Notes under the pieces: model-generated | The model's database searches: none | What the model saw: only the letters and a program-made list of their open reading frames with translations | Told to the model about the DNA's origin: nothing | Assembly: GCA_027008345.1 (NCBI GenBank) | Contig: JALTBU010000098.1 | Span: forward strand, 1-26,919 | Reading direction: 5' to 3' | Source: Nautiliaceae bacterium | Lineage (GTDB): Bacteria > Campylobacterota > Campylobacteria > Campylobacterales > Nautiliaceae | DNA length: 26,919 nt | Translations under genes and position numbers: made by a program | Part shown: one piece after another, positions 1 to 7,860 of the stretch | How positions within the stretch are numbered: position 1 is the first letter of the stretch | Layout: each line of letters opens with the position of its first letter

Positions 1-132
1 CTTGTAAAACACAAAGTTTTCGGAACCGGAAGAGTCCTTGGAATTAACAAAGCTGGCAAAAAAACCAAACTTAAAATTGATTTTGGAGGCACTGTAAGAG
101 AAATTTTAAGTGATTTTGTGGAAAAAGCGTGA
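1..132 (+). CDS. UvrD/PcrA-family DNA helicase, C-terminal end only
   Basis: The window opens inside a gene whose last 43 codons are read in frame 1 up to TGA at 130-132. The peptide (VKHKVFGTGRVLGI..., then KLKIDFGGTVREIL) matches the small C-terminal SH3/Tudor-like tail of UvrD/PcrA/Rep superfamily 1 helicases, which has the pattern V-H-x-x-FG-x-G-x-V followed by a second strand pair ending in F-G-G-x-x-(K/R). In the full protein this tail follows the ATPase core and contributes to RNA polymerase or partner contacts. None of the helicase motifs is inside the window, so activity cannot be judged. The location directly upstream of truB-csrA-ispE fits Campylobacter, where a helicase gene precedes the same trio. 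Identification rests on a short tail plus synteny. Confidence 0.75.
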   Translation, partial: LVKHKVFGTGRVLGINKAGKKTKLKIDFGGTVREILSDFVEKA

Positions 133-149
133 AAAATGGAGATTTGAAA

Positions 150-986
150 ATGCAAAATGTAGAATGTGAAAATTTATTATTTGTTGCAAACAAGCCTATG
201 TTTATAAGTTCAAATAAATTTTTAAATCAGTTAAAGAAAAAATACGGTATTAAAAAAATGGGATTTTCCGGAACGCTTGATCCGTTTGCAAAAGGAGCTT
301 TAATAATAGCAAGCGGACAATATACAAAACTTTTCAGATTTTTAAAAAAAACTCCAAAAACATATATAGCGACTCTTATGCTTGGAGCTTATTCCCCTAC
401 TCTTGATATAGAAAAAATTGAAAAAATTGAAAATTGCGAAAAAAAAGACATTGAAGAAATAAATAATGTTTTAAATTCATTTCTTGGAAAACAGACTCAA
501 CTTCCACCTGTTTATTCGGCTAAAAAAATAAACGGAATCAGAGCTTATAAAACAGGAAAAGAGGCAAATAATGAATTTTTAAATAAAAAAATAGAAATAG
601 AAATTTTTGATATAAAACTTATAAACTATTCACATCCTTTTATTACATTTGAAGCAAGTGTCAGTGAAGGTACTTTTATAAGAACACTCGGTTATGACAT
701 AGCTATAAAGCTTGGCTGTATTGGAGCACTTACATATCTTGAAAGGGTAAAAGAGGGAGAATTTAAATATGAATGCGAAAAAAAACTAAATCCTTATGAT
801 TATATATGGCCCCAAGAAAACAGTTATGAAAACACGGAAGATTTGCTTTTAGGCAGAAAACTTGATATAAATAATTTTGCTATAAAAAAAGAAGGTATCT
901 ATAAATTAAAAGCTGATAATTTTTTAAGTATTGTCGAAATAGGAAAAGAAATTAAATATTTGGTAAACAGGATTAAAATATGTTAG
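150..986 (+). CDS. truB: tRNA pseudouridine-55 synthase TruB
   Basis: TruB converts U55 of the T-psi-C loop of nearly all tRNAs to pseudouridine. The 278-residue protein carries the family signature GFSGTLDPFAKG at about residues 38-49, with the catalytic Asp in TLDP at residue 44, followed by the second conserved block around YSAKKINGIRAY. The reading frame is open from a GTG at 129, but that codon overlaps the helicase stop. I prefer ATG 150 because GGAG sits 8 nt upstream and the peptide from there (MQNVECENLLFVANKP) aligns with normal TruB N-termini. The stop overlaps the csrA start by 7 nt, so translation is probably coupled. Order helicase-truB-csrA-ispE is the same as in Campylobacter jejuni. 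Confidence 0.95.
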   Translation: MQNVECENLLFVANKPMFISSNKFLNQLKKKYGIKKMGFSGTLDPFAKGALIIASGQYTKLFRFLKKTPKTYIATLMLGAYSPTLDIEKIEKIENCEKKDIEEINNVLNSFLGKQTQLPPVYSAKKINGIRAYKTGKEANNEFLNKKIEIEIFDIKLINYSHPFITFEASVSEGTFIRTLGYDIAIKLGCIGALTYLERVKEGEFKYECEKKLNPYDYIWPQENSYENTEDLLLGRKLDINNFAIKKEGIYKLKADNFLSIVEIGKEIKYLVNRIKIC

Positions 987-1231
987 TCATTTCAAGAAAA
1001 ATAAATGAAAAAATTAAAATAGGCAATGATATTGAAATAGTAATACTTTCAATTGATAAAAATCAGATAAAAATAGGAATAGAAGCACCTAAAAATATTT
1101 CCATATTAAGAAGCGAGCTTATAGAAAACATAAAAGATGAAAACATTAAAGCTGCACAAAATATAGATATTTCTACAATAAAAAATTTCTCAAAGGTTAT
1201 AAATGAAAATAAAAGCACACGCAAAAGTTAA
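980..1231 (+). CDS. csrA: CsrA post-transcriptional regulator
   Basis: This is an 83-residue CsrA/RsmA RNA-binding dimer subunit. The N-terminus MLVISRKINEKIKIG and the block IKIGIEAPKNISILRSEL are diagnostic. Residues L4 and R6 and the key RNA-contacting R44 are all present. CsrA binds GGA motifs in mRNA leaders; in Campylobacter it represses flagellin translation and is titrated by FliW. It is longer than E. coli CsrA (61 aa), with a helical C-terminal extension typical of Campylobacterota. It starts within the last codons of truB and its own 3' end overlaps ispE by 29 nt, an unusually deep overlap. A flagellar operon converges on this operon. Whether CsrA acts on that mRNA is only a guess. 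Confidence 0.95.
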   Translation: MLVISRKINEKIKIGNDIEIVILSIDKNQIKIGIEAPKNISILRSELIENIKDENIKAAQNIDISTIKNFSKVINENKSTRKS

Positions 1232-1943
1232 TATTTTTTTAAAAATCACCGGATATGACGGTTATTATCATCTTTTAAATTCAAGATTTATGAAAGTTAA
1301 AAATTTATATGATGAAATTGAAATAGTAGAAGCTGAAAAATTCAATATTATAGGAGATATAAACTGCGTTTTAAGAGATAACAGCGTTTTTAAGGCATAT
1401 ATTGCTTTAACTCAGGAATATCCTGATATCAAAAAATGGTTTATAGGAAAAGAGATTAGAATACATAAAAACATACCTGAAATGGCTGGACTTGGCGGAG
1501 GAAGCAGCGATGCTGCGGCATTTTTAAGGCTCGTTAATGAAAAAAGCGGCCTTAATCTCCCAAATGAAAAACTTGCCGAAATAGGTAAAAAAATCGGTAG
1601 CGATGTTCCGTTTTTTATCTATGACAGTGATGTGGCGGATGTATACGGAAGAGGAGACATTGTAAAACCAAGAGATGAAGAAGCTTTGGACATTGAAGTT
1701 TTCACGCCGCCTGTTGAATGTTCAACACCTGAGGTTTACAAAATGTATAAAGAAAGATTTTTTAATCCTTCTCCAACAGACCTTGATAAACAAGACACCA
1801 AAGAAATATTACTAAATCATTCACCAAGTGAGCTTAATGATTTATTAAAACCTGCATTGATGCTATATCCTGAACTTAACAAATATTTAGATAAAGGATT
1901 TTTCAGCGGAAGCGGCAGTAGTTTTTTTAAACCTATCCTTTAA
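1203..1943 (+). CDS. ispE: 4-diphosphocytidyl-2-C-methyl-D-erythritol kinase IspE
   Basis: IspE phosphorylates the 2-hydroxyl of CDP-methylerythritol with ATP in the MEP isoprenoid pathway. It is a GHMP kinase: KAHAKVN at residues 4-10 forms the substrate-binding start, the ATP-binding loop PEMAGLGGGSSDAAA spans about 92-106, the catalytic Asp is in GSDVPFF (D134), and the C-terminal glycine motif SGSGSSFF lies near 236-243. At 246 residues it is slightly short for the family (about 255-290 aa) but has all core motifs. The ATG is supported by AAAGG about 6 nt upstream, inside csrA. The last 11 nt overlap the convergent FliT-like gene, and no intrinsic terminator is visible between them. Confidence 0.95.
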   Translation: MKIKAHAKVNIFLKITGYDGYYHLLNSRFMKVKNLYDEIEIVEAEKFNIIGDINCVLRDNSVFKAYIALTQEYPDIKKWFIGKEIRIHKNIPEMAGLGGGSSDAAAFLRLVNEKSGLNLPNEKLAEIGKKIGSDVPFFIYDSDVADVYGRGDIVKPRDEEALDIEVFTPPVECSTPEVYKMYKERFFNPSPTDLDKQDTKEILLNHSPSELNDLLKPALMLYPELNKYLDKGFFSGSGSSFFKPIL

Positions 1944-2193
1944 AATCAAAATTTTTAACTTCTTTTTCTTCCTGAAACTCTTTTAATTTTTTTATTTTTT
2001 GCATCTCTTTAAAAAGTTCTGTTTTTTTAGATAAAAGCATATTATTTATTTTTAAGATATAGTTTTTAATCTCCTGCGCTTCTTCAACAGAAGAAAATTC
2101 AGGAGTTTTTTTTGATATTTCTTTTAATTTTTCAATGTCTTCATTTATAAATGCAAGCTTTAATTCATTCAAAGTAAATGTATCAGCTGACAC
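1933..2193 (-). CDS. small FliT-like flagellar chaperone candidate
   Basis: This 86-residue, highly charged protein is predicted to be almost all helix (Leu/Lys/Glu rich, KIKKLKEFQEEKEV near the end). It is the last gene of the flaG-fliD-fliS operon and starts inside the 3' end of fliS (11-nt overlap), implying coupling. In many bacteria the gene after fliS is fliT, whose product is a small helical chaperone for the filament cap FliD. Campylobacter also has a short uncharacterised gene in this position. The FliT assignment comes from size, helicity and context, not from a recognised motif. Its 3' end overlaps the end of ispE on the other strand by 11 nt. Confidence 0.6.
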   Translation of the reverse strand: MSADTFTLNELKLAFINEDIEKLKEISKKTPEFSSVEEAQEIKNYILKINNMLLSKKTELFKEMQKIKKLKEFQEEKEVKNFDFKG

Positions 2194-2560
2194 CTGTTTC
2201 CTCTTTCCATGCTTCGATAAGTTCTTTTAACACATGTATAACCTGGTCTATATACTCAGTTTTATTTTCTGCATTTGCTTTTGCAAGAAGCTCTATTTGA
2301 TAAGCATATAATCCATTAAGATAATAAGCTATCTGTCCTCCTTTTTCGAAATTAAGAGAATTAATAAGTTCTACAAAAATATCAGATGTTTTGTTTATAT
2401 ATTTTACTTTATTTTCTATATTTCCATCATTAATCGCTTTTTTTGCAAAATTTGCAAATCTAAGTGCTCCTTCATAAAGCATTAAAATAAGTTTTGCAGG
2501 GTTTTCAACATTCATATTCAACTGATTGTATCTGTTTACCAGATTATTATTGTAAGTCAT
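2183..2560 (-). CDS. fliS: flagellin export chaperone FliS
   Basis: FliS is a cytoplasmic helical-bundle chaperone that binds the disordered C-terminus of flagellin and keeps it from polymerising before type III export. The 125-residue protein shows the family pattern: an N-terminal YxxN/Y-rich start (MTYNNNLVNRYNQLN), PAKLILMLYEGALRFANFAKKAI at about residues 22-44, then INKTSDIFVELINSLNFEKGG and the C-terminal LIEAWKEE. AAAGG precedes the ATG on the minus strand. There are 9 nt between fliD and fliS, and the gene ends inside the FliT-like gene. Operon order flaG-fliD-fliS is standard for Campylobacterota. Confidence 0.93.
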   Translation of the reverse strand: MTYNNNLVNRYNQLNMNVENPAKLILMLYEGALRFANFAKKAINDGNIENKVKYINKTSDIFVELINSLNFEKGGQIAYYLNGLYAYQIELLAKANAENKTEYIDQVIHVLKELIEAWKEETGVS

Positions 2561-2569
2561 TTTTCACCT

Positions 2570-4267
2570 TTATGAATTAGAGTTCAATGCCTGTTTAATT
2601 GTCATATCAAGAGCATTGCTCATAGTATTGAAGTTATTAATCATATCGTCATATGCGGCAAATTGTTTAGCCATAATATCATATTTTGTTTCAAGATATT
2701 TATTAAGTGACTCAATTCTTTTTTCATAATTATTTTCTTCTGTTTTCAATTCCTGAGATAATAGTTCAAGTGATGAATGATCACCTGTTGCTATTCTGTC
2801 AAATTCAGTTTTTACTTTTGTAAAAGCCATTGTCGTGAATCTATTAACTAAATCGGGATGATTTTGAAAACTTTCTTTAAATTTAGTTGCATTAAAGCTT
2901 AAAAGTCCGCTTCTATTTAGACTAAGTCCTAAATCTGCCGCTGTAAAAAGCCCTTTTGCAGTATATTTGTTTCCATCAAAATCTACTCGGGTTGTATCAT
3001 AGCTTAACATTGTTCCAAAGATATCATTATTTAATTTACCTGGCAGCATTGTAAATTCACTAAATCCCTGAAAAAGACCTACATTTCCAGAATCTTTATT
3101 AAAAGCTGTCAGATTTTGAAGATTGCTTATCATTGCATTATAATCAGCTACAAATTTTTGTATAGATTTTGTTATTTCATCAATATTACTGTTTATTTCA
3201 ATATGAGAAAAACCAGTAGAATTTAAATTTATTGTAACTCCAGGGATTATATCTGTAATTTTATTTGATTCTCTTTCTATTTCAACACCGTTATATTTAA
3301 ATTTTGAATTTTGTGCTATTTGAAGTCTGTTTGAATTTGTAAAATCTGTATTATCATTAAAATTTGTTAAAAGATTAGTGTCATTAATTGAAATATCCCC
3401 TATTGCTTTTAAATTAAATTCAATTTTTCCATTTGTATAGGATGCATCAACTGAAATAGAATTACCATTTGAATCAGTTAGTTTTCCATTTTTTAAATCA
3501 TTTACAAAATCATTTACACTTTCTCCATCATTTACATCCATAGAGTATTCAGTGCCGTTTATTGTTATTGAAAAAGTCTGTGTTGCCCCGCTGTTGTTTA
3601 CAGAATCTGTATCAGAATCAAAATTTGCAGATGCATAAGTTATATTATTTAGACCTAAATCATCAATACCAAAATAATTAAATTGAATTGTATTATCTGC
3701 TCCCGTATTATTTGCTTTTAATATAAGTTTATATGGATTATCTCCTACACCAGTATTAATAATTTGAGCGGTAACTCCTGCATCGGAATTATTTATTGCA
3801 TCTTTCAAATCATTAAGAGTTGCTCCGCTTTTAATATTTACTGTTACACTGCTTCCACCAACACCTATTGTCAAAGTTGCGTCATTTGAAGTAATTATAC
3901 TATCACTTGATGAAAATCCTTTTGATTCATAAACATCATTTTTGGCTAAATTCTCCACATCTATATCAAAACTTTGGGGCTTCACCCCATCATTTGCATT
4001 TACATTCACACTACTGCCACTGACATTTGTATTTACTTTTGCAAAAAGAGTTCCATCAGCCAAATCCATAATATCAGTTTTTACAGTTGAAGCAATAGTG
4101 ATAAATTCACTAAGTGCTTTTTCTCTTTTTTTTGTAATATCAAGTTTTTGTTTTAAAGGATCTATCATTAAATGTTCGTCCGCTTTTTTAAGCTTGTCGA
4201 TAACATCATATTTTAATACTCCACTCCCTATTCCAAGTGAACTTAATGCTCCAAAATCACTTCCCAT
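2570..4267 (-). CDS. fliD: flagellar filament cap protein FliD
   Basis: FliD (HAP2) forms the pentameric or hexameric cap at the tip of the flagellar filament, under which exported flagellin is folded in. The 565-residue protein has the FliD_N domain at about residues 8-105 (GIGSGVLKYDVIDKLKKADE; the LDITKKREKAL heptad region). A serine/asparagine/threonine-rich, surface-exposed beta middle follows (about 110-330, including repeated hook-domain-like strands). The FliD_C domain lies at about 330-555 and ends in coiled-coil helices (YEKRIESLNKYLETKYDIMAKQF). There is no Sec signal, as expected for a type III export substrate. The SD sequence (AAAGGA) lies inside the last codons of flaG, 2 nt separating the two genes. 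Confidence 0.95.
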   Translation of the reverse strand: MGSDFGALSSLGIGSGVLKYDVIDKLKKADEHLMIDPLKQKLDITKKREKALSEFITIASTVKTDIMDLADGTLFAKVNTNVSGSSVNVNANDGVKPQSFDIDVENLAKNDVYESKGFSSSDSIITSNDATLTIGVGGSSVTVNIKSGATLNDLKDAINNSDAGVTAQIINTGVGDNPYKLILKANNTGADNTIQFNYFGIDDLGLNNITYASANFDSDTDSVNNSGATQTFSITINGTEYSMDVNDGESVNDFVNDLKNGKLTDSNGNSISVDASYTNGKIEFNLKAIGDISINDTNLLTNFNDNTDFTNSNRLQIAQNSKFKYNGVEIERESNKITDIIPGVTINLNSTGFSHIEINSNIDEITKSIQKFVADYNAMISNLQNLTAFNKDSGNVGLFQGFSEFTMLPGKLNNDIFGTMLSYDTTRVDFDGNKYTAKGLFTAADLGLSLNRSGLLSFNATKFKESFQNHPDLVNRFTTMAFTKVKTEFDRIATGDHSSLELLSQELKTEENNYEKRIESLNKYLETKYDIMAKQFAAYDDMINNFNTMSNALDMTIKQALNSNS

Positions 4268-4269
4268 TT

Positions 4270-4638
4270 TTATCCTTTTTTATCAAAAAGCATTCCCACA
4301 AGTTCTTTCATTTTCTCCATTAATTGAAGTGCTTCCTTAGGTGGAAATTCTCTGATTATTTTATCTGTTTTTTTATCAATTACCATAACTGTCAATTCTT
4401 CAACTTTATTATTATATTTAAATTCCAAATCAGTATTTAAAGGATTCATTGCTTCGTTTAATTCTTTAACTATATGCTGTAATTCCGCTTTTATCTCTTC
4501 TTTTGATTTTTTCTCCATCATATCTTTTTGAATATCTTCAATTTTTCGATTGTTTAAATTTTCATTTTTATTAACATTTTCAAAATGTTTATCATATGAA
4601 TTATTCTGGATATTTCTAATTGAACTAAATATATCCAT
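4270..4638 (-). CDS. flaG: FlaG family flagellar protein
   Basis: FlaG family proteins affect flagellar filament length; in Campylobacter and other genera flaG precedes fliD. The 122-residue protein has a poorly conserved Asn/Lys-rich N-terminal half and the conserved C-terminal FlaG domain at about residues 68-118, including the motif DKKTDKIIREFPP followed by an amphipathic helix (EALQLMEKMKELVGMLF). It is the first gene of the minus-strand flagellar operon, with AAGGAG before its ATG. A sigma-28 type promoter lies about 28 nt upstream of the start codon, consistent with late-class flagellar expression. Confidence 0.9.
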   Translation of the reverse strand: MDIFSSIRNIQNNSYDKHFENVNKNENLNNRKIEDIQKDMMEKKSKEEIKAELQHIVKELNEAMNPLNTDLEFKYNNKVEELTVMVIDKKTDKIIREFPPKEALQLMEKMKELVGMLFDKKG

Positions 4639-4665
4639 AATATCTCCTTGATTTTCTTAAATTAT

Positions 4666-4692
4666 ATATCGTCAAAATTTAAAAAAACTTAA
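4666..4692 (-). promoter_or_regulatory. sigma-28 (FliA) promoter candidate for flaG-fliD-fliS
   Basis: Read on the minus strand, TTAAGTTT (4692-4685) is followed after exactly 11 nt by GACGATAT (4673-4666). The enterobacterial sigma-28 consensus is TAAAGTTT-N11-GCCGATAA, and Campylobacterota use a CGATAT-like -10. The match is 7 of 8 and 6 of 8 positions with ideal spacing, and the site drives a late flagellar operon with a predicted leader of about 20 nt. A TATAAT overlapping the 3' side could also serve sigma-70, so dual use is possible. Confidence 0.65.
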
Positions 4693-4700
4693 TTTTTTGA

Positions 4701-4706
4701 TAAAAT
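4701..4706 (+). promoter_or_regulatory. sigma-70 -10 element, unknown gene-rsmD-pilZ operon
   Basis: TTTTTTGATAAAATT places a TAAAAT hexamer about 18 nt before the ATG at 4724, in the same sequence context (T-run, TGA, hexamer, T) as the better promoters in this window. No -35 is recognisable, which is usual in this group. It is divergent from the flaG promoter. Confidence 0.45.
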
Positions 4707-4723
4707 TATATAAAAAGGCTAAG

Positions 4724-5020
4724 ATGAAAATAAAAATCAATTGTGATTCCCCTCTTTTACAGGAGTCTTTGGAAATTTTTTTAAAAGATTTTATTAGTGA
4801 GGAAGGTATAGTAATCAGCGATAATCCCGAAAAAGGAACTATCATAATAGGAGAAGATATCAAAAAACCTTTTACCAAAGCTTCATTACTAATACAGTTA
4901 GAAAAACTTTTTAACATAAAATCTCAACAACCCTCTTTTGAAGAGGCACTTGATATATTAATTGATGATTTTTCACAAAACCTTAAAAAATTAATAAAGG
5001 AATACTATGGAAAAGGGTAA
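4724..5020 (+). CDS. small conserved-looking protein of unknown function upstream of rsmD
   Basis: This is a 98-residue cytoplasmic protein with no signal or membrane segment. I do not recognise a named family. The pattern is an alternating strand/helix arrangement: KIKINCDSPLLQESLEIFLKDF, then a strand IVISDNP, a strand TIIIG and IKKPFTKASLLIQLEKLF. The last segment resembles the Lys-Pro-Phe plus final helix of response regulator receiver domains, but the protein is too short for a full receiver and lacks an obvious phosphoacceptor Asp, so this is only a resemblance. I chose ATG 4724 (AAGG upstream) over a TTG at 4697. It overlaps rsmD by 14 nt and is probably co-translated with it. Confidence 0.7.
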   Translation: MKIKINCDSPLLQESLEIFLKDFISEEGIVISDNPEKGTIIIGEDIKKPFTKASLLIQLEKLFNIKSQQPSFEEALDILIDDFSQNLKKLIKEYYGKG

Positions 5021-5594
5021 TATAAAAATTATTGGAGGAAAATACAGAGGTAAAAAATTATATATGAACGAAAAAGAGACAACAAGAAGTACTAAACAGA
5101 TACTTAAAGAGTCTGTTTTTAATTCAGTGCAATTTGACGTGCCTGATTCCACATGGGTAGAAATGTTCAGCGGTGTGGGAAGCATAGGACTTGAAGCAAT
5201 AAGCAGAGGAGCTAAAAAAGCCTATTTTATAGAAAAAGACCCAAATGCCGCAAAAGTTCTTAAAAAAAATATCGACTCTTTAAAAGAAGAAGACAGTGAA
5301 AAATGTGAAATAATTCTTGGTGATGCGTTTGAAAGAATCTGGGATGTGATTGATAATCTTAAAAGGAATAAAGACAGGGCATTTTTCTATTTTGATCCTC
5401 CGTTTGCCATAAGAGAAGGATATGAAGATATTTACGAAAAAGTTCAAAATTTAATAAAAACAATGCCTAAAATGAATGTTGAAAAAATACTTATAGAACA
5501 TCAAAGCGATTACGATTTTCCAGATATACTTGGAAAATATAAAAAAACAAAAACAAGAAAATTTGGAAAAAGTTCAATAAGTATTTATGAATAG
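5007..5594 (+). CDS. rsmD: 16S rRNA (guanine-966-N2)-methyltransferase RsmD
   Basis: RsmD methylates N2 of G966 in helix 31 of 16S rRNA using S-adenosylmethionine. The 195-residue protein starts with the family hallmark IIGGKYRGKKL, has the STKQILKESVFNSV block (about residues 28-41), the SAM-binding glycine motif EMFSGVGSIGLEA at 52-64, an acidic IEKDP after strand 2, and the catalytic DPPF at 130-133. Length is normal. The start overlaps the preceding small gene by 14 nt, and 7 nt separate its stop from the PilZ gene. Confidence 0.93.
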   Translation: MEKGNIKIIGGKYRGKKLYMNEKETTRSTKQILKESVFNSVQFDVPDSTWVEMFSGVGSIGLEAISRGAKKAYFIEKDPNAAKVLKKNIDSLKEEDSEKCEIILGDAFERIWDVIDNLKRNKDRAFFYFDPPFAIREGYEDIYEKVQNLIKTMPKMNVEKILIEHQSDYDFPDILGKYKKTKTRKFGKSSISIYE

Positions 5595-5601
5595 ACAATA
5601 A

Positions 5602-6696
5602 ATGAACACTAAAAACTTATTTTTAGAGAGATTTTACTCTTTTATTTTAAATGAAAAAAATTTTTTTAAAGAACATAAGAAGCTATATATAATTAATTTT
5701 TTACAACTTCTTAAAAAAAATTACCCACAATTGATGGTTACCGAAGAGACAAAAAAGACAATTGGTAATTTTTACGATTCGCTTTTTTTAAACCCGGCAC
5801 TTAAAAACGGAAATTTCAAATATATTCTGGATATGAAAGAATTTTTGGACCTTAATAGAATAGAAAGCAAAATAATAAATAAAACTTTTCTTTTAACGGC
5901 AAACCATTACATAAAACATATATTTCCAGAATCGGACATTGAAAAACTCAAAACACTCTCTTTACTTCTTGATTTTTATTATAAATTTATAAATTCTCAT
6001 TTAAAAGAAGAAAACCTCTTTGAAAAACTTCCTCTGTTTTTGGAAAAAATCTATAAAAGCAATTCAACTCTTATTTTATTCGGTGTTTATAAAGGAATTC
6101 CGATATCAAACAAATCAAAAATAATAGAAATAGACAAGGGAAAAAACACTGTTTTAGTTAGTGCAAATAATTATCAACTTATTGCGGCAAAATTTCAAAA
6201 AGATATATATCTGCTTGACACAAAAACAAATAAAACATTTAAAGCATATGTAAAAGATATCATTACTTATAAAAAAATGCTTCTTTTATCGGACATAAAA
6301 GAGATCAAAAGAGAAGCTCTAAAAAGAAATTATATTAGAGTCCAGCCAAAAAACATTATCAATATAATTATTATTCACAACTCCCATAATTATACTGGTA
6401 AAATTTATGATTTATCCGTAAAAGGCGTAAGTATAATAAGCGAAAAAAACATTCCTATCAATATAAACGACATTGCAACAGTAAAATTCAAACTTTTTAC
6501 AGACAGGGAAGTTATATTCAACTTTTCAGCCGAGCTTAGAAGTATAAGCAAATTAGATGATTATTACAGATATCATTTTTATTTTGAACCTACTCCATCA
6601 GAAGAAGCAGAACTTGAAAAATATATAACAAGAAGGGAAAAAGAGATAATTTTTGAATTAACAAATTATATAAATAAAGAATTTATTGAGCTCTAA
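5602..6696 (+). CDS. PilZ-domain cyclic di-GMP receptor protein
   Basis: This is a 364-residue cytoplasmic protein. Residues 1-150 are mostly helical with no recognised domain. Residues about 155-235 look like a YcgR/PilZN-type beta domain. A PilZ domain follows at about 238-335: RNYIR (RxxxR, R242 and R246) and DLSVKG (D/NxSxxG, D270-S272-G275) are the two c-di-GMP contact motifs and both are intact, so ligand binding is likely. YcgR-like proteins link c-di-GMP to flagellar motor braking or surface behaviour; the output here is unknown. It follows rsmD by 7 nt in the same operon, near the flagellar genes. Its final 14 nt overlap tgt on the other strand. Confidence 0.85.
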   Translation: MNTKNLFLERFYSFILNEKNFFKEHKKLYIINFLQLLKKNYPQLMVTEETKKTIGNFYDSLFLNPALKNGNFKYILDMKEFLDLNRIESKIINKTFLLTANHYIKHIFPESDIEKLKTLSLLLDFYYKFINSHLKEENLFEKLPLFLEKIYKSNSTLILFGVYKGIPISNKSKIIEIDKGKNTVLVSANNYQLIAAKFQKDIYLLDTKTNKTFKAYVKDIITYKKMLLLSDIKEIKREALKRNYIRVQPKNIINIIIIHNSHNYTGKIYDLSVKGVSIISEKNIPININDIATVKFKLFTDREVIFNFSAELRSISKLDDYYRYHFYFEPTPSEEAELEKYITRREKEIIFELTNYINKEFIEL

Positions 6697-7804
6697 GGGA
6701 ATAAAATTCTTTTTTAAATTCTTTAAATTTTCCCTTTATAATAGCCTCTCTTGCATCTCTTACAAGATTTAAGTAATAATGAAGATTATGAATTGAAGCA
6801 AGTCTGAAATATGTAAGTTCTTTTGCCTTAAATAAATGATTTAAATATGCTCTTGAATAATTACGGCATGTATAACAATCACATTTCTCATCAATAGGAG
6901 ATTCATCAAGCTTATATTTTGCATTTTTGATTCTGAGTGTGCCAAAAGAAGTAAAAAGATATCCGTTTCTTGCATTTCTTGTAGGCATAACACAATCAAA
7001 CATATCAACTCCCCTGTCAATTGCTTCTATTATATCCTCAGGTGTCCCTACTCCCATCAAATATCTTGGTTTATCTTCCGGTAAATGAGGAATGGTGGCT
7101 TCGATAGTATCATACATTTCCTGATTTTCTTCTCCAACACTAAGACCTCCAATGGCAAAACCGTCAAAAGTATTACCTTCATATTCAAGCTCTACTAAAC
7201 TTTTGGCAGAAATTTTTCTAAATTCCTTATCAGTTCCACCCTGCACTATTGCAAAAAGATTGTTTTTTTTACCTTTTTTAACATGATAAACCAAACTTCT
7301 ATATGCCCACTCAGTGGTTCTTTCAATTGACTTTTTAATTCTTTCCTTTGTATTTGGAAGTGCTATTAAATCATCTAAAACCATCATAATATCACTGTTG
7401 AGGTTATATTGAATATCTATAACTTTTTCGGGAGAGAAAAAATGTCTGCTTCCATCAATATGGGATTTAAACCATATCCCCTCATCATTGATTTTTACGT
7501 TATCCCCAAGACTGAATGCCTGAAATCCTCCACTGTCTGTTAAAAAACTTCTTTTATATGAAGTAAATTTGTGCAAACCTCCGAGTTTTTTTACAATATC
7601 ATCACCCGGTCTTAAATAAAGATGGTAAGTATTGCCAAGAATTATCGGAGCATCGAGTATTTCCATCATATCAATTGCATCAAGACTTTTAACAGCCCCT
7701 ACTGTTCCTACCGGCATAAAAATTGGAGTTTTTATTTCACTATGAGCTGTTTTAATTGTTGTAGCCCTGGCTTTTGCGTCAGTAGCATTAATTGTAAATT
7801 CCAT
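6683..7804 (-). CDS. tgt: queuine/preQ1 tRNA-ribosyltransferase Tgt
   Basis: Tgt exchanges G34 for preQ1 in the anticodon of tRNAs with GUN anticodons, the first committed tRNA step of queuosine synthesis. The 373-residue enzyme shows DSGGFQAFSLG (general base D90), GGLSVGE at about 219-225, the nucleophile D270 in MFDCVMPTRNARNG, and the zinc site C308-x-C310-x2-C313 with H339 (spacing as in characterised bacterial Tgt). Minus-strand AAAGG precedes the ATG. Convergent with, and overlapping by 14 nt, the PilZ gene. Divergent from the COG3400 gene, the same neighbour it has in Campylobacter. Confidence 0.96.
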   Translation of the reverse strand: MEFTINATDAKARATTIKTAHSEIKTPIFMPVGTVGAVKSLDAIDMMEILDAPIILGNTYHLYLRPGDDIVKKLGGLHKFTSYKRSFLTDSGGFQAFSLGDNVKINDEGIWFKSHIDGSRHFFSPEKVIDIQYNLNSDIMMVLDDLIALPNTKERIKKSIERTTEWAYRSLVYHVKKGKKNNLFAIVQGGTDKEFRKISAKSLVELEYEGNTFDGFAIGGLSVGEENQEMYDTIEATIPHLPEDKPRYLMGVGTPEDIIEAIDRGVDMFDCVMPTRNARNGYLFTSFGTLRIKNAKYKLDESPIDEKCDCYTCRNYSRAYLNHLFKAKELTYFRLASIHNLHYYLNLVRDAREAIIKGKFKEFKKEFYSLRAQ

Positions 7805-7825
7805 AAATAACCTTTAAATGTTTGA

Positions 7826-7831
7826 TATAAT
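7826..7831 (+). promoter_or_regulatory. -10 element of the COG3400-aroB-mscS operon
   Basis: TATAAT in the context TTTGATATAATTTT, 29 nt before the TTG start at 7861. It is identical in style to the rpmI promoter in this window. No clear -35 is visible. Confidence 0.6.
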
Positions 7832-7839
7832 TTTGTGAA

Positions 7840-7845
7840 ATTTTA
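7840..7845 (-). promoter_or_regulatory. -10 element of tgt
   Basis: On the minus strand, TTTGTTAAAATTT places TAAAAT about 36 nt before the tgt ATG. The 56-nt divergent gap therefore holds two overlapping promoters facing opposite ways. Confidence 0.4.
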
Positions 7846-7860
7846 ACAAAAAGGGTTTTA

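Noticed and set aside
129..149. GTG start for truB at 129
   Set aside because: It overlaps the helicase stop, has no SD, and adds seven residues absent from TruB proteins. ATG 150 has GGAG at good distance.
3942..4340. Open plus-strand frame of 132 codons opposite fliD/flaG
   Set aside because: It is antisense to two well-supported flagellar genes, hydrophobic low-complexity, with no SD and no family resemblance.
4697..4723. TTG start for the small gene before rsmD
   Set aside because: It lies in the predicted -10 region; ATG 4724 has AAGG upstream and a natural beta-strand start.
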